DNA from: Desulfomicrobium orale DSM 12838
Lineage (GTDB): Bacteria > Desulfobacterota > Desulfovibrionia > Desulfovibrionales > Desulfomicrobiaceae
DNA: 64,000 nucleotides
Direction of reading: 5' to 3'
Assembly: GCF_001553625.1 (NCBI RefSeq)
Contig: NZ_CP014230.1
Location: 1,178,001-1,242,000 of the forward strand
Made by a program: the position numbers and the translations under genes
Shown here: one piece after another, positions 56,887-64,000 of the stretch
Position numbering within the stretch: position 1 is the stretch's first letter
Layout of the letters: each line of letters begins with the position of its first letter
The notes under the pieces: model-generated
What the model was told of the DNA's origin: nothing
Databases searched by the model: none
What the model saw: the letters and a program-made list of their open reading frames with translations, nothing else

Positions 56887-57898
56887 GAGCGCACCTCCAT
56901 GTCTCTGGCGACGGTTCTGAGGAGCCAGGCCAGAACGGCCAGTCCGGCGGCCAGGGTGAGAATGAAAAGGATCAGGGGTAGATATTCACCGGTCACCGTA
57001 CGCTGGCCGACCTGAAAGTAGGGGGAGAGATAGGCGTCGCGGACCAGATCGCGCAGGTAGGCCATGAGGACCATGGTCATGAGCAGCAGCGTGGTGGTCA
57101 GGCGAACTCTTCGTTGCAGGGCGGTGCTGATGCTGACCATGCCAAGTACTGCGCCCAGGGCGAAAACCATGGTGTGCAGGGGGGCGCCGCCCAGCAGCAG
57201 ATGCTTGACCCGTTCCGGCATGGCCCGGAGAAACCAGAGGCCGGTGGCCATCTGGGCCATGGTGGCGAAGGCGTACCAGTCCAGACCGTGGGCAATCCAG
57301 CGCGGGGCTTCGGGGGCGTTCTTCTTACAGTGCCAGACCAGGGACAGAAACAGCCCTCCCACGGCCACGGAGGAGACCACGATGTGCAGGTATCGGGGAA
57401 TGAGGGTCGGCTCCCGGAAATGCAGGATGGTTCCCGCTGCGTTGTCGAAATAGGCGGTCCAGTCTTCGGGCACGAGCATGAGAGTCATGTTGTTGGTGAA
57501 GATGAAGGCCACGGTCAGCAGGCAGACAGCCGTCACCGCGGCGAACAGGGCCCGCATGGAACCCAGTGTCTCGTAGCGGAAGTCGTAGTAGTAGGCGCTG
57601 GCGTAGGCGGCGATGACAAGTCCCACAACGCTCAGCCAGTACACGGCCATGAGAGCACACTGCTGGTGTAGAGGAACTGGCCGTACAGGACCTGCAGAAA
57701 GAGCAGGGGCGCGACGCCGAAGTTTACGGCGATGGCCACAGTGAAAGGCAGTTTGCGGGAAATGTCCAGAGTCAGGGGTTCTGTCTCAGCCTTGCCGCGC
57801 AGATGATGGACCAGGGCGATGATGGCCGCGCCGAGCATGGCATTCATGACCAGCAGGTGAACGACGAAGGTCAGGATCTGGAACAGATAGAACCACAT
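56883..57898 (-). pseudogene. Cytochrome bd-like polytopic membrane protein, 3' part, split from its start by an IS element
   Basis: Encodes seven or more membrane helices (YLFQILTFVVHLLVMNAMLG at the start; SMRALFAAVTAVCLLTVAFIF; WYAFATMAQMATGLWFL; MVFALGAVLGMVSISTAL). A frameshift near 57,650, repaired by adding one base, joins VLYGQFLYTSSVL to AVYWLSVVGLVIAAY. The original first 18 codons lie beyond the IS element (59218-59156); with one target copy removed and the frame repaired the gene would encode 355 residues. It is the partner of the fused cytochrome gene, overlapping it by four bases (ATGA). As now sequenced, translation could begin at an ATG formed by the IS end (57898). Confidence 0.75.
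57887..57895. repeat. Target-site duplication, left copy (ATAGAACCA)
   Basis: Nine bases identical to 59156-59164 on the other side of the IS element. Confidence 0.92.
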
Positions 57899-57913
57899 TG
57901 CTGTCCGGCTAAG
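57896..57913. repeat. IS terminal inverted repeat, left
   Basis: CATTGCTGTCCGGCTAAG, the exact reverse complement of 59138-59155. Confidence 0.93.
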
Positions 57914-59108
57914 CGATGTAATCTAACAGTGTGAAGTTATATGAATTATCGAATTTTCGTCGTCTGGGATTCAGGAGTTCATCCAAGGATGCCTCGCCGA
58001 GCAGGTTGAGTTGAATGAGCTGGAAGAGTTGCTGTACGGAGAGTCCGAGACGGCTGAGGAATTTCTGGTACGCGAGGAGCAGGTAAACCGTCAGGGCCGT
58101 GTAAATCTGGATCAGGACAGCGTTTTCCGAGTTGCCGACGAAGGTCTTTATGCGCAAATTTTGTTTGATTTCCTTGAAGAAGAGCTCGATTTGCCAGCGG
58201 TCTTTATAGATGTCGGCGATGGTTTTCGCCGAAAGCCGGAAATGGTTGGTCAAAAATTCGTAGTGTTTCCCGGTTTCCTGGTCACGATAGCCGATACGGC
58301 GCAAGCGTAAGGATTTTCCCCGGCTGGAGACTTCAATGATGTGATCGGAAGTAACGCCGGTCTTGCGATTCACGAGGCGGCGCTCCAGGAGTTTGAAAAC
58401 GGCGTTGCGCTTGAGCCGGGTCACAAAAAAGACGCCCTTTGCCCCGAGGATCCGAAACCAGGGATAGCTGATGAAGCCCTTGTCAAAGACCACGATGGAG
58501 CCCCTGGGCAACTCCATAGCCTGAGCTATGCGGCTTTCATGGGTTTTGGCGTCGGTGACGGTTGCGAAAGCCGGGATATGGCCATCGTGATCCAGCAAGG
58601 TATGTACTTTGACGCCGCCCTTGGCCTGCCGAAACGAGGCCCAGGGAAAAAGCGACAGGCAAAGCTTTATGGTGGTGGCGTCCAGACTGAACAATTTGGA
58701 TTTGAAACGGAATTTGTGCTTCGGGGCTTTTGCGGCGCACAGGCCGTACATCTCGGCGAACAGATCCTTGAAAAAGCCTACGGGGCGAGAATTGTTCGCG
58801 TCAGCAAAGGTCGAGCGGGCCACGTTTTTCAGTCCCCAGTGATACAGGCGGTTTCCCGCAGCCTCAAGGCAGCGCAGGCCATCGCGCATGGAACGTCTTG
58901 CGGCAAGCTGGATGAAGGCCATGACCGTGAACTGCTCCTTGAAACCGAATTGACGCGACGAGCGCCCGGTTTTGTGCCGTCTTTCGAGTTTCTGAAAAAC
59001 ATGTCTGGGAATCAGAGATAGCGTCTGGGAGAATAGTGTATTATGGTGACTCAAGTCCAGAATCTCCTTGTGTGGCAAGATGTTGTGGTGATTTCTTTTA
59101 CCACACAT
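57909..59108 (-). CDS. IS4-family transposase
   Basis: 399 residues from the ATG at 59108, or about 381 from a TTG at 59054 that has AAGGAG nearby and gives the usual LSHHNTLFSQTLSLIPRHVF start. DDE catalytic residues are visible: Asp in FSLDATTIKL near 147, Asp in VVFDKGFISYPWF near 209 and Glu in YKDRWQIELFFKEIKQNL near 315, the IS4 Y-x2-R-W-x2-E region. Intact and therefore possibly active. It cuts and pastes its own element. Confidence 0.92.
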   Translation of the reverse strand: MCGKRNHHNILPHKEILDLSHHNTLFSQTLSLIPRHVFQKLERRHKTGRSSRQFGFKEQFTVMAFIQLAARRSMRDGLRCLEAAGNRLYHWGLKNVARSTFADANNSRPVGFFKDLFAEMYGLCAAKAPKHKFRFKSKLFSLDATTIKLCLSLFPWASFRQAKGGVKVHTLLDHDGHIPAFATVTDAKTHESRIAQAMELPRGSIVVFDKGFISYPWFRILGAKGVFFVTRLKRNAVFKLLERRLVNRKTGVTSDHIIEVSSRGKSLRLRRIGYRDQETGKHYEFLTNHFRLSAKTIADIYKDRWQIELFFKEIKQNLRIKTFVGNSENAVLIQIYTALTVYLLLAYQKFLSRLGLSVQQLFQLIQLNLLGEASLDELLNPRRRKFDNSYNFTLLDYIA

Positions 59109-59137
59109 CGCTGAGATTTTGGACTCTTTTCTTATCC

Positions 59138-59155
59138 CTTAGCCGGACAGCAATG
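59138..59155. repeat. IS terminal inverted repeat, right
   Basis: CTTAGCCGGACAGCAATG, the exact reverse complement of 57896-57913. Confidence 0.93.
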
Positions 59156-59164
59156 ATAGAACCA
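59156..59164. repeat. Target-site duplication, right copy (ATAGAACCA)
   Basis: Nine bases identical to 57887-57895. Confidence 0.92.
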
Positions 59165-59218
59165 TCCCCATTCCACGGGAATGGGCAGGTCACGGGGAAT
59201 GAGGGTGGAGGGAACCAT
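59156..59218 (-). pseudogene. 5' fragment of the IS-interrupted bd-like membrane protein gene
   Basis: The minus strand from the ATG at 59218 reads MVPSTLIPRDLPIPVEWG followed by W-F-Y encoded by the target duplication, exactly in frame with YLFQILTF on the far side of the element. CAGGAG (complement of 59224-59229) is a good ribosome site for this ATG, so this is the original start. Confidence 0.85.
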
Positions 59219-59386
59219 GGGCGTCTCCTGTTGCTATGTTATGGCGGATCCTTAGTGGACAGCTGTTACCCTGGTTACAGGGATTCGTCAAAATGAAACG
59301 TTCCGTGTTGTCGAGGAAACGCTTTGCCACGGGAGAATTGCGGGATAGAATGGAGGTAACTTCAACCTCGGCAAGCAGGAGGCGGT

Positions 59387-59884
59387 ATGAAAAGGTTCAT
59401 GCATTTCACGGTGGTGTGCTGTCTGGTATGTTTGGCTTCCGGTACTGCGCTGGCTCAGGACGTGCGCAAGACCCTGCCCGGTGATCTGACCTTGCGGCAG
59501 GCTCAGACCGTGCTGGCCGCAGCCTTGAAAAAGGCCGAGGAAATAAAGGTGCCCGTCAATATTGCAGTGGTCGATGCCGGGGGCAATCTGAAGGCATTTG
59601 CGCGAATGGACGACGCTTTTCTGGGCAGCATCGACATTGCCGCAAAGAAAGCCGTCACCGCGCGTTTTTTCAACATGTCCACAAGGGATTTGGGTAAGGC
59701 CTCCCAGCCGGGGCAGCCGCTCTACGGCATCGAAGTCAGTAACGGCGGGCTGGTTATTTTTGCGGGCGGCGTGCTGCTGACGGACAAGGCGGGAACCATT
59801 GCCGGTGCGGTGGGCGTGAGCGGCGGCACTGTGGATGAAGATGAAAGTATCGCCCTGGCCGGAGCCAAGGCTCTTAAGGATTGA
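59387..59884 (+). CDS. Exported GlcG/HbpS family protein
   Basis: 165 residues with a signal peptide (ending ALA near residue 23). The mature part is a single GlcG/HbpS domain: TLRQAQTVLAAALKKAEEI, VPVNIAVVDAGGNLKAFARMD near 56, then GQPLYGIEVSNGGLVIFAGGVLL and GAVGVSGGTVDEDESIA near the end. Family members include a haem-binding sensor partner and proteins of the glc locus; the ligand here is unknown. GCAGGAGG lies just upstream. It is divergent from the original start of the bd-like gene. Confidence 0.85.
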   Translation: MKRFMHFTVVCCLVCLASGTALAQDVRKTLPGDLTLRQAQTVLAAALKKAEEIKVPVNIAVVDAGGNLKAFARMDDAFLGSIDIAAKKAVTARFFNMSTRDLGKASQPGQPLYGIEVSNGGLVIFAGGVLLTDKAGTIAGAVGVSGGTVDEDESIALAGAKALKD

Positions 59885-59993
59885 AATCCATGACGTTCGG
59901 GCTGATTCGCCGCCGGGAATATCGGCCGGACTGAAATAGTGGTGCCTGAGACGTGATTTTACGCCGCGCGGCATGATTCGGCTGCAAATGGTC

Positions 59994-60020
59994 GGGCCGG
60001 AGCGCGTTTCCGGCCCTTTT
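59994..60020 (+). terminator. Rho-independent terminator downstream of the GlcG-like gene
   Basis: 8-bp stem GGGCCGGA / TCCGGCCC, loop GCGCGTT, then TTTT. About 110 bases after the stop. Confidence 0.75.
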
Positions 60021-60270
60021 GCGTTGTGGTCTGGAGGGGTACGCCCGGAGATCATTTCATTCCTTACCATTTTTGGAACCGCGCTTGGAGGAGAGCCTTC
60101 CGGCGCTGAAAACAATGCCGGAAAATGTTCTTTTTGGATCGCTCTTCAGGGCCAGTCCTCACGGCCGGCTCGGGCTCAAAGCCTTCTCCATCGGGGAAAA
60201 TTTCAATATTTTATTTTTTATTTCAATTAATTATCTCCATTGCTGGAGTCGTGATTTTTTTCATTATCTC

Positions 60271-60298
60271 TTGACACAAGCCGAAAGGCTTGAATACT
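60271..60298 (+). promoter_or_regulatory. Candidate sigma-70 promoter of the qrc operon with hairpin spacer
   Basis: TTGACA (60271-60276), a 16-base spacer, then AATACT (60293-60298), 4 of 6 matching TATAAT. The spacer itself is a perfect palindromic hairpin CAAGCC-GAAA-GGCTTG, which could be a regulator site or chance. The start codon is 58 bases after the -10. Confidence 0.45.
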
Positions 60299-60355
60299 GG
60301 GAAGCAATTATTTTGTGCCCGTTTTTACAAATTAACGCGGTAGGAGGAGAGGACT

Positions 60356-60898
60356 GTGGCAAAATGCAAAAGCTGCGTGGTGCTGCCATTCCTGATCGGC
60401 TTGGTGGCATCGGTCGTGCTCGGCTGGTGGGGCTTTCCCGTGGTCCTGTACAGCCAGAAGACCCAGCCCATCCGGTTCGATCACGTCGTGCATGTGGATG
60501 GTCAGGTCATGGCCTGTGAAGACTGTCATGCGTTCCGGGAAGACGGCTCTTTCTCCGGGTTGCCCACCAGCGAGAACTGTATCGGCTGTCACGAGGAAGT
60601 GCAGGGCGAGGACCCGGAAGAGGCCAGATATGTGGCCGAATACGTGAAGAAAGGCCGGGAAGTGGAGTGGCTGGTGTATCAGAAGCAGCCCGACAATGTG
60701 TATTTTTCCCATGCCGCGCACAAGGACAAGTTCGAATGTACGGCCTGTCATCATGATCTGGCCAGCATGAGCACGCCGCCCGTCTACCGCGAAAACAGAC
60801 TCACGGGCTACAGCAAGGACACCATGAAGATGTGGCAGTGTGAAGAGTGCCACGCCAAAAATGGCGCCAGCAACGCCTGTTTCGTGTGCCACAAGTAA
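60356..60898 (+). CDS. qrcA: Qrc complex multihaem cytochrome c subunit QrcA
   Basis: 180 residues from a GTG at 60356 behind a very strong ribosome site. One N-terminal membrane helix (residues ~8-32) then a periplasmic part with five CxxCH haem sites at about 54, 75, 128, 162 and 175, plus extra His (FDHVVH, FSHAAH) as distal ligands. Qrc passes electrons from periplasmic type I cytochrome c3 to menaquinone during sulfate respiration; QrcA is the electron entry. Published QrcA is, to my knowledge, described with six haems; I can count only five canonical sites here. Confidence 0.9.
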   Translation: MAKCKSCVVLPFLIGLVASVVLGWWGFPVVLYSQKTQPIRFDHVVHVDGQVMACEDCHAFREDGSFSGLPTSENCIGCHEEVQGEDPEEARYVAEYVKKGREVEWLVYQKQPDNVYFSHAAHKDKFECTACHHDLASMSTPPVYRENRLTGYSKDTMKMWQCEECHAKNGASNACFVCHK

Positions 60899-60916
60899 GA
60901 GAGGAGTGGATTTACG

Positions 60917-62974
60917 ATGGGAATCGATAGAAGAAGCTTTATTTCTTTGGTGGCTGGCGGCGCGGCGGGCAGTCTGTTCACGCCTGTGATATGGAAGACT
61001 CTGGATGATATTTCCATCTGGACCCAGAACTGGTCCTGGACTCCCCGTCTCAAGTACGGAGAGGAAGGCAAGGCTCCGGCGCTGTGCAAACTGGGCTCCG
61101 ACGCTTACGGCATCAGGATAAAGACCATATCCGGGCGGCCCGTGGCGGCGGAAGGCAACCCCGATCATCCCCTGAGCCTGGGCGGGATCTGTCCTTTGGG
61201 AGCGGCCAGTGTGCAGCTCCTGTACAGCCCCTCGCGGATCAGGAATCCCAAACTGAGAGACGGCAACAGTTTCAGGGACATCGGTTGGGAAGAGGCAGAA
61301 AATCTTCTGGCTGAAAAGCTGAAATCCGCCGGGGCGGACATGGCCGTGATCAGCGGCGACGAGACGGGCTCTGTGACCGACGTGCTGGCCGGACTTGCGG
61401 CCAAGGCCGGTTCCGACAAGGTTTTTCTGATGCCGGGCGAGAGCGCTCCGGCGGCCGGAGCGCTGGCCATGTTCGGCGGCGACGGCCAGATCGGCTACGA
61501 TGTGGAAAACGCCGGTTACGTGCTTTTGCTGGGCGCGGACATGCTGGAATCCTGGGGCAATGTCTGCCGCAACGGCAAGGCTTTCGCGGAGGGCCGGTCC
61601 AGAAATGCGCGGTATGTGTATGTCGGCCCCGCCCAGAACGGAACTTCGTCTGTGGCCGACGCCTGGGTCCCCTGTGCAGCGGGCATGGAGCCCGTTCTGG
61701 CCATGGGTATCGCGAACTGTCTCATCGCCACAGGCCGGGACCGCTCGGCCTGGCCCGGCTATGCCGATTTCGCCAGATTCGTGCAGACGGCGTATCCTCT
61801 GGAGAAGGTATCCGCAGCCACGGGCGTGAGCGAGGAAATGATCAAAGGTCTGGCCCGGGAGCTTATGCGGGCTGGCCGTCCGCTGGTGCTGAGCGCCGCC
61901 GGTTCCGGACAGGGTCTGGGCGCTTTCGAGGCTGGGGCGGGCATGTGCCTGAACGTGTTGCTTGAGCGGATCAACGTGGCGGGCGGCGTGCGCGTCCTGC
62001 CCTGGAACCCGCAGGTGATCGACGGCGCCATGGACCGCAAGACTCTGTTCGGAAACGACGTGACCGGGTATCTGACGGCCGTGGCCGACGGCGGCGCGGA
62101 AGCCCCCGCCCTGCTCATGGTTCACGGAGCCAATCCCGCGTATGCGCTGCCCAGCCTGTCCAAGGTTCTGAGTGCGCTGGACAAGGTCGGGTTTGTGATT
62201 TCCTTCAGCTCTTTCATGGACGAGACGGCGGCTCTGGCCGATCTCATTCTGCCCGACAGCTACGCTTTCGAGCGTCTGGACGACGCCTATTCACCCTACG
62301 GCTCCCCCCAGCCCAATTACACGGTGGCCGCGCCTGTCATCAAACCGGTGTTCGACACCCGGCCCGCTGGAGACGTGCTTCTGTCCGTGGCTGCGAAGGC
62401 CGGTCTGGAGCTTGGCTTTGAATCCTTCGAGGATGTGGTCAAGGCCAAGGCCGAAGTGTTAGGGGCGGACTTCGATGAAATGCTTGGCGGCGCGGCCTGG
62501 GTGGGTGAGGAATTCCCGGAACAGATGCTGGTCATGTGGACGGCTCCCCTGCGGGAAATCTCCGTTCCGGCGGCGGACGGCAAGCTTGCCCTCGCTCCCG
62601 TGACCCGGCTCAAGATCGGCAGCGCCAAAATGGCCACCCCGCCTTTCGGCACCAACGCCATCCGCTACGACGAGATGCTCGGAACGGACATGTACGTGCT
62701 GCTCAACGCCAGGACGGCCGGAAAGCTTGGCCTGAAACAGGACGACGCGGTCAAACTGGCCGCCTCAGGCGGTGAATGCCGGGCCTGCGTGCGCATCTTC
62801 GAAGGCGTGATGGATGACACCGTGGTCGCCCCCTTGGGCTTCGGCCACACCGCGTGGGATGATTTTTCCAAAGGCAAGGGAGACAACGTCCATAAACTGC
62901 TGGCCGCCGAAATCGAGGACGGAACCGGGTTGTCGCGGTTCGCCACGGCGCGGGTCACTGTGAGCAGGGCGTAG
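60917..62974 (+). CDS. qrcB: Qrc complex molybdopterin-oxidoreductase-like subunit QrcB
   Basis: 685 residues. Twin-arginine-type start (MGIDRRSFISLVAGGAAGSLF) for export to the periplasm. The fold is that of molybdopterin oxidoreductases (NPDHPLSLGGICPLG near residue 80, LILPDSYAFERLDDAYSPYG near 435, TPPFGTNAIRYDEML near 575). The N-terminal four-Cys iron-sulfur motif of catalytic members is missing; only isolated Cys remain. This fits QrcB, a structural subunit thought to lack the metal cofactor. It begins 18 bases after qrcA. Confidence 0.9.
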   Translation: MGIDRRSFISLVAGGAAGSLFTPVIWKTLDDISIWTQNWSWTPRLKYGEEGKAPALCKLGSDAYGIRIKTISGRPVAAEGNPDHPLSLGGICPLGAASVQLLYSPSRIRNPKLRDGNSFRDIGWEEAENLLAEKLKSAGADMAVISGDETGSVTDVLAGLAAKAGSDKVFLMPGESAPAAGALAMFGGDGQIGYDVENAGYVLLLGADMLESWGNVCRNGKAFAEGRSRNARYVYVGPAQNGTSSVADAWVPCAAGMEPVLAMGIANCLIATGRDRSAWPGYADFARFVQTAYPLEKVSAATGVSEEMIKGLARELMRAGRPLVLSAAGSGQGLGAFEAGAGMCLNVLLERINVAGGVRVLPWNPQVIDGAMDRKTLFGNDVTGYLTAVADGGAEAPALLMVHGANPAYALPSLSKVLSALDKVGFVISFSSFMDETAALADLILPDSYAFERLDDAYSPYGSPQPNYTVAAPVIKPVFDTRPAGDVLLSVAAKAGLELGFESFEDVVKAKAEVLGADFDEMLGGAAWVGEEFPEQMLVMWTAPLREISVPAADGKLALAPVTRLKIGSAKMATPPFGTNAIRYDEMLGTDMYVLLNARTAGKLGLKQDDAVKLAASGGECRACVRIFEGVMDDTVVAPLGFGHTAWDDFSKGKGDNVHKLLAAEIEDGTGLSRFATARVTVSRA

Positions 62975-63008
62975 TTTTCCGGGCACCTGGAGAGAAGAAG
63001 AGGATATT

Positions 63009-63779
63009 ATGCAAGCACCAGAATTCAAAGTAATGTGGGGCATGGCCGTCGATCTCGACAAATGCACCGGATGCGGAGCCTGTACCGTGGCCTGCAGGGC
63101 GGAAAACAACCTGCCCCCCGAAGTGGACGCCAGCAACAAGCTGCGTACCTGCGACTGGATGAATATTTACGAGCTTTCCAACGAGAAGCCCTTTCCGGAC
63201 CATGAAGTGGCTTATCTGCCCCGGCCGTGCATGCAGTGCGGGCAGCCGTCGTGCTCCACGGTCTGCCCCGTGGTGGCTACACTGAAGGACGAGGAAGGGG
63301 GCATTGTCAGCCAGATCTATCCCCGCTGCATCGGCTGCCGGTACTGCATGGCCGCGTGTCCGTACCATGCCCGGTATTTCAACTGGTTTGATCCCGTCTG
63401 GCCCGAAGGCATGGAAAAGACGCTCACCCCCTATGCGTCGGCCAGACCCCGGGGCGTGGTGGAGAAGTGTACCTTCTGCCATCACCGGTTCATGGCCGCC
63501 AAGGAAAAGGCCCGCATGAACGGGGAGGACCCCACCAAGCTGCCCGAGGATGCCTACGTCCCGGCCTGCGCGGAAATCTGTCCTACGGGAGCCATCACCT
63601 TCGGAGACCTGAAAAATCCTGAACACAAAGTCGCCAAACTGGCGGCCAGCCCCCACGCATTCCGTCTTCTGGCCAGACTGGGCACGGAACCGCAGGTGTA
63701 CTACTACTCCAAGCGGGAATGGGTGCGGAAGCTCGGGGATAATTACCTGAAGAATGCCAAGGGAGGAGACCATGTCTGA
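63009..63779 (+). CDS. qrcC: Qrc complex iron-sulfur subunit QrcC
   Basis: 256 residues. Ferredoxin-like, DmsB/PsrB type, with Cys clusters CTGCGACTVAC near residue 19, CMQCGQPSCSTVCP near 77, CIGCRYCMAACP near 111 and CTFC with CAEICP near 156 and 190, enough for up to four clusters. It carries electrons from QrcA to the membrane subunit QrcD. No signal peptide; presumably exported with QrcB. GAGAAGAAGAGG precedes the ATG, and the end overlaps qrcD by eight bases. Confidence 0.93.
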   Translation: MQAPEFKVMWGMAVDLDKCTGCGACTVACRAENNLPPEVDASNKLRTCDWMNIYELSNEKPFPDHEVAYLPRPCMQCGQPSCSTVCPVVATLKDEEGGIVSQIYPRCIGCRYCMAACPYHARYFNWFDPVWPEGMEKTLTPYASARPRGVVEKCTFCHHRFMAAKEKARMNGEDPTKLPEDAYVPACAEICPTGAITFGDLKNPEHKVAKLAASPHAFRLLARLGTEPQVYYYSKREWVRKLGDNYLKNAKGGDHV

Positions 63780-64000
63780 TAGAGCATACTGGCCCGAAGG
63801 GGTGGAGCGCTGTTCCCTCGGAAAATTTCTGGCCTGGCTTGGGCTCATCGGTATTTTTCTGGCTTGGGGCGGCTATGGCGCATACCGCGTGCTGGGCACC
63901 GGCATCGGCGTGACGGGCCTGGACAACTATTTCGGGTTCGGCCTGTGGATCACCTTCGACCTCGCGGTCATCGCCCTGGGCGCGGGCGCGTTTTTTTCCG
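63772..64000 (+). CDS. qrcD: Qrc complex membrane subunit QrcD (NrfD family), partial
   Basis: The ATG at 63772 has GGGAGGAG upstream and overlaps the end of qrcC. The first 76 residues are seen before the window ends: MSDRAYWPEGVERCSLGKF, a membrane helix (LAWLGLIGIFLAWGGYGAY) and NYFGFGLWITFDLAVIALGAG, typical of NrfD-like quinone-binding proteins. It would reduce menaquinone in the membrane. Confidence 0.88.
   Translation, partial: MSDRAYWPEGVERCSLGKFLAWLGLIGIFLAWGGYGAYRVLGTGIGVTGLDNYFGFGLWITFDLAVIALGAGAFFS

Larger units (their letters stand above)
57896..59155 (-). mobile_element. Complete IS4-family insertion sequence, 1260 bp
   Basis: Bounded by perfect 18-bp inverted repeats and flanked by a 9-bp direct repeat ATAGAACCA. 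It contains one intact transposase gene on the minus strand. It interrupts the bd-like membrane protein gene after codon 18 to 21; the flanks join in frame when the element and one target copy are removed. Intact ends and exact target repeats indicate a recent insertion. Confidence 0.95.
59885..60355 (+). other. Intergenic region and leader of the qrc operon
   Basis: About 470 bases with no credible gene. It contains a terminator (59994-60016), an AT-rich stretch near 60,200-60,260, the candidate promoter at 60271-60298 and a strong ribosome site (AGGAGGAGAGGA, 60341-60352) before the qrcA start. Confidence 0.6.

Noticed and set aside
1-64000. CRISPR array, prophage, rRNA operon or replication origin
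   Set aside because: No spaced direct repeats, phage structural genes, rRNA sequence or dnaA-box cluster was seen on reading the window.

Overview
The window reads as part of the chromosome of a sulfate-reducing bacterium of the Desulfovibrionales type. The evidence is a qrcABCD (menaquinone reductase) operon at the right end, a Desulfovibrio-style homotrimeric porin, fused AccA-AccD carboxyltransferase, a probable selenoprotein and GC-rich coding sequence. Species cannot be fixed from the sequence alone.

Layout. 0.1-7.1 kb is housekeeping: a DUF362 ferredoxin protein, a 37-residue basic peptide, an FmdB zinc ribbon, purB-pyrE, an L,D-transpeptidase, a TIM-barrel epimerase-like protein and pyruvate kinase. 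7.6-13.8 kb is an accessory run of exported proteins: a 561-residue unknown, a small unknown, a transglutaminase-elicitor-like protein, a UshA-type metallophosphoesterase with an in-frame UGA (probable selenocysteine) and a lipoprotein. It leads into a type II secretion operon (gspF-G-H-I-J-K-L-M-C-D, 13.8-23.3 kb) with no gspE in the window. 23.3-27.7 kb holds three glycosyltransferases and an undecaprenyl-phosphate sugar transferase, followed by tRNA-Leu(UAA). 27.9-35.1 kb holds a DUF1786 protein, a TPR protein, a periplasmic beta-propeller-like protein, a porin, hisD and purC. Then come fabI, a HEAT-response regulator protein, purine nucleoside phosphorylase, an unusual acetyl-CoA carboxylase gene set, ssb, and the pbpC/alpha-2-macroglobulin pair (to 52.1 kb).

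52.6-54.3 kb is an AT-rich three-gene cassette (dual-OB, DUF488, DUF4326 proteins) that looks horizontally acquired. It is the best candidate here for a poorly described system. 54.4-59.2 kb is a cytochrome-bd-like membrane gene pair. One gene is fused to an eight-haem c-type tail and carries frameshifts; the other is split by a complete IS4-family element with 18-bp inverted repeats and a 9-bp target duplication. 59.4-64 kb holds a GlcG/HbpS-like protein and qrcABC plus the start of qrcD.

A caution for the whole window: at least six genes, including the housekeeping genes hisD (twice) and pnp, are put back in frame by adding one base, usually to a homopolymer run. This pattern points to systematic homopolymer undercalling in the source sequence. 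Apparent frameshifts, including the tempting T10 and G8 tracts in the exported-protein genes, should be read with that in mind.
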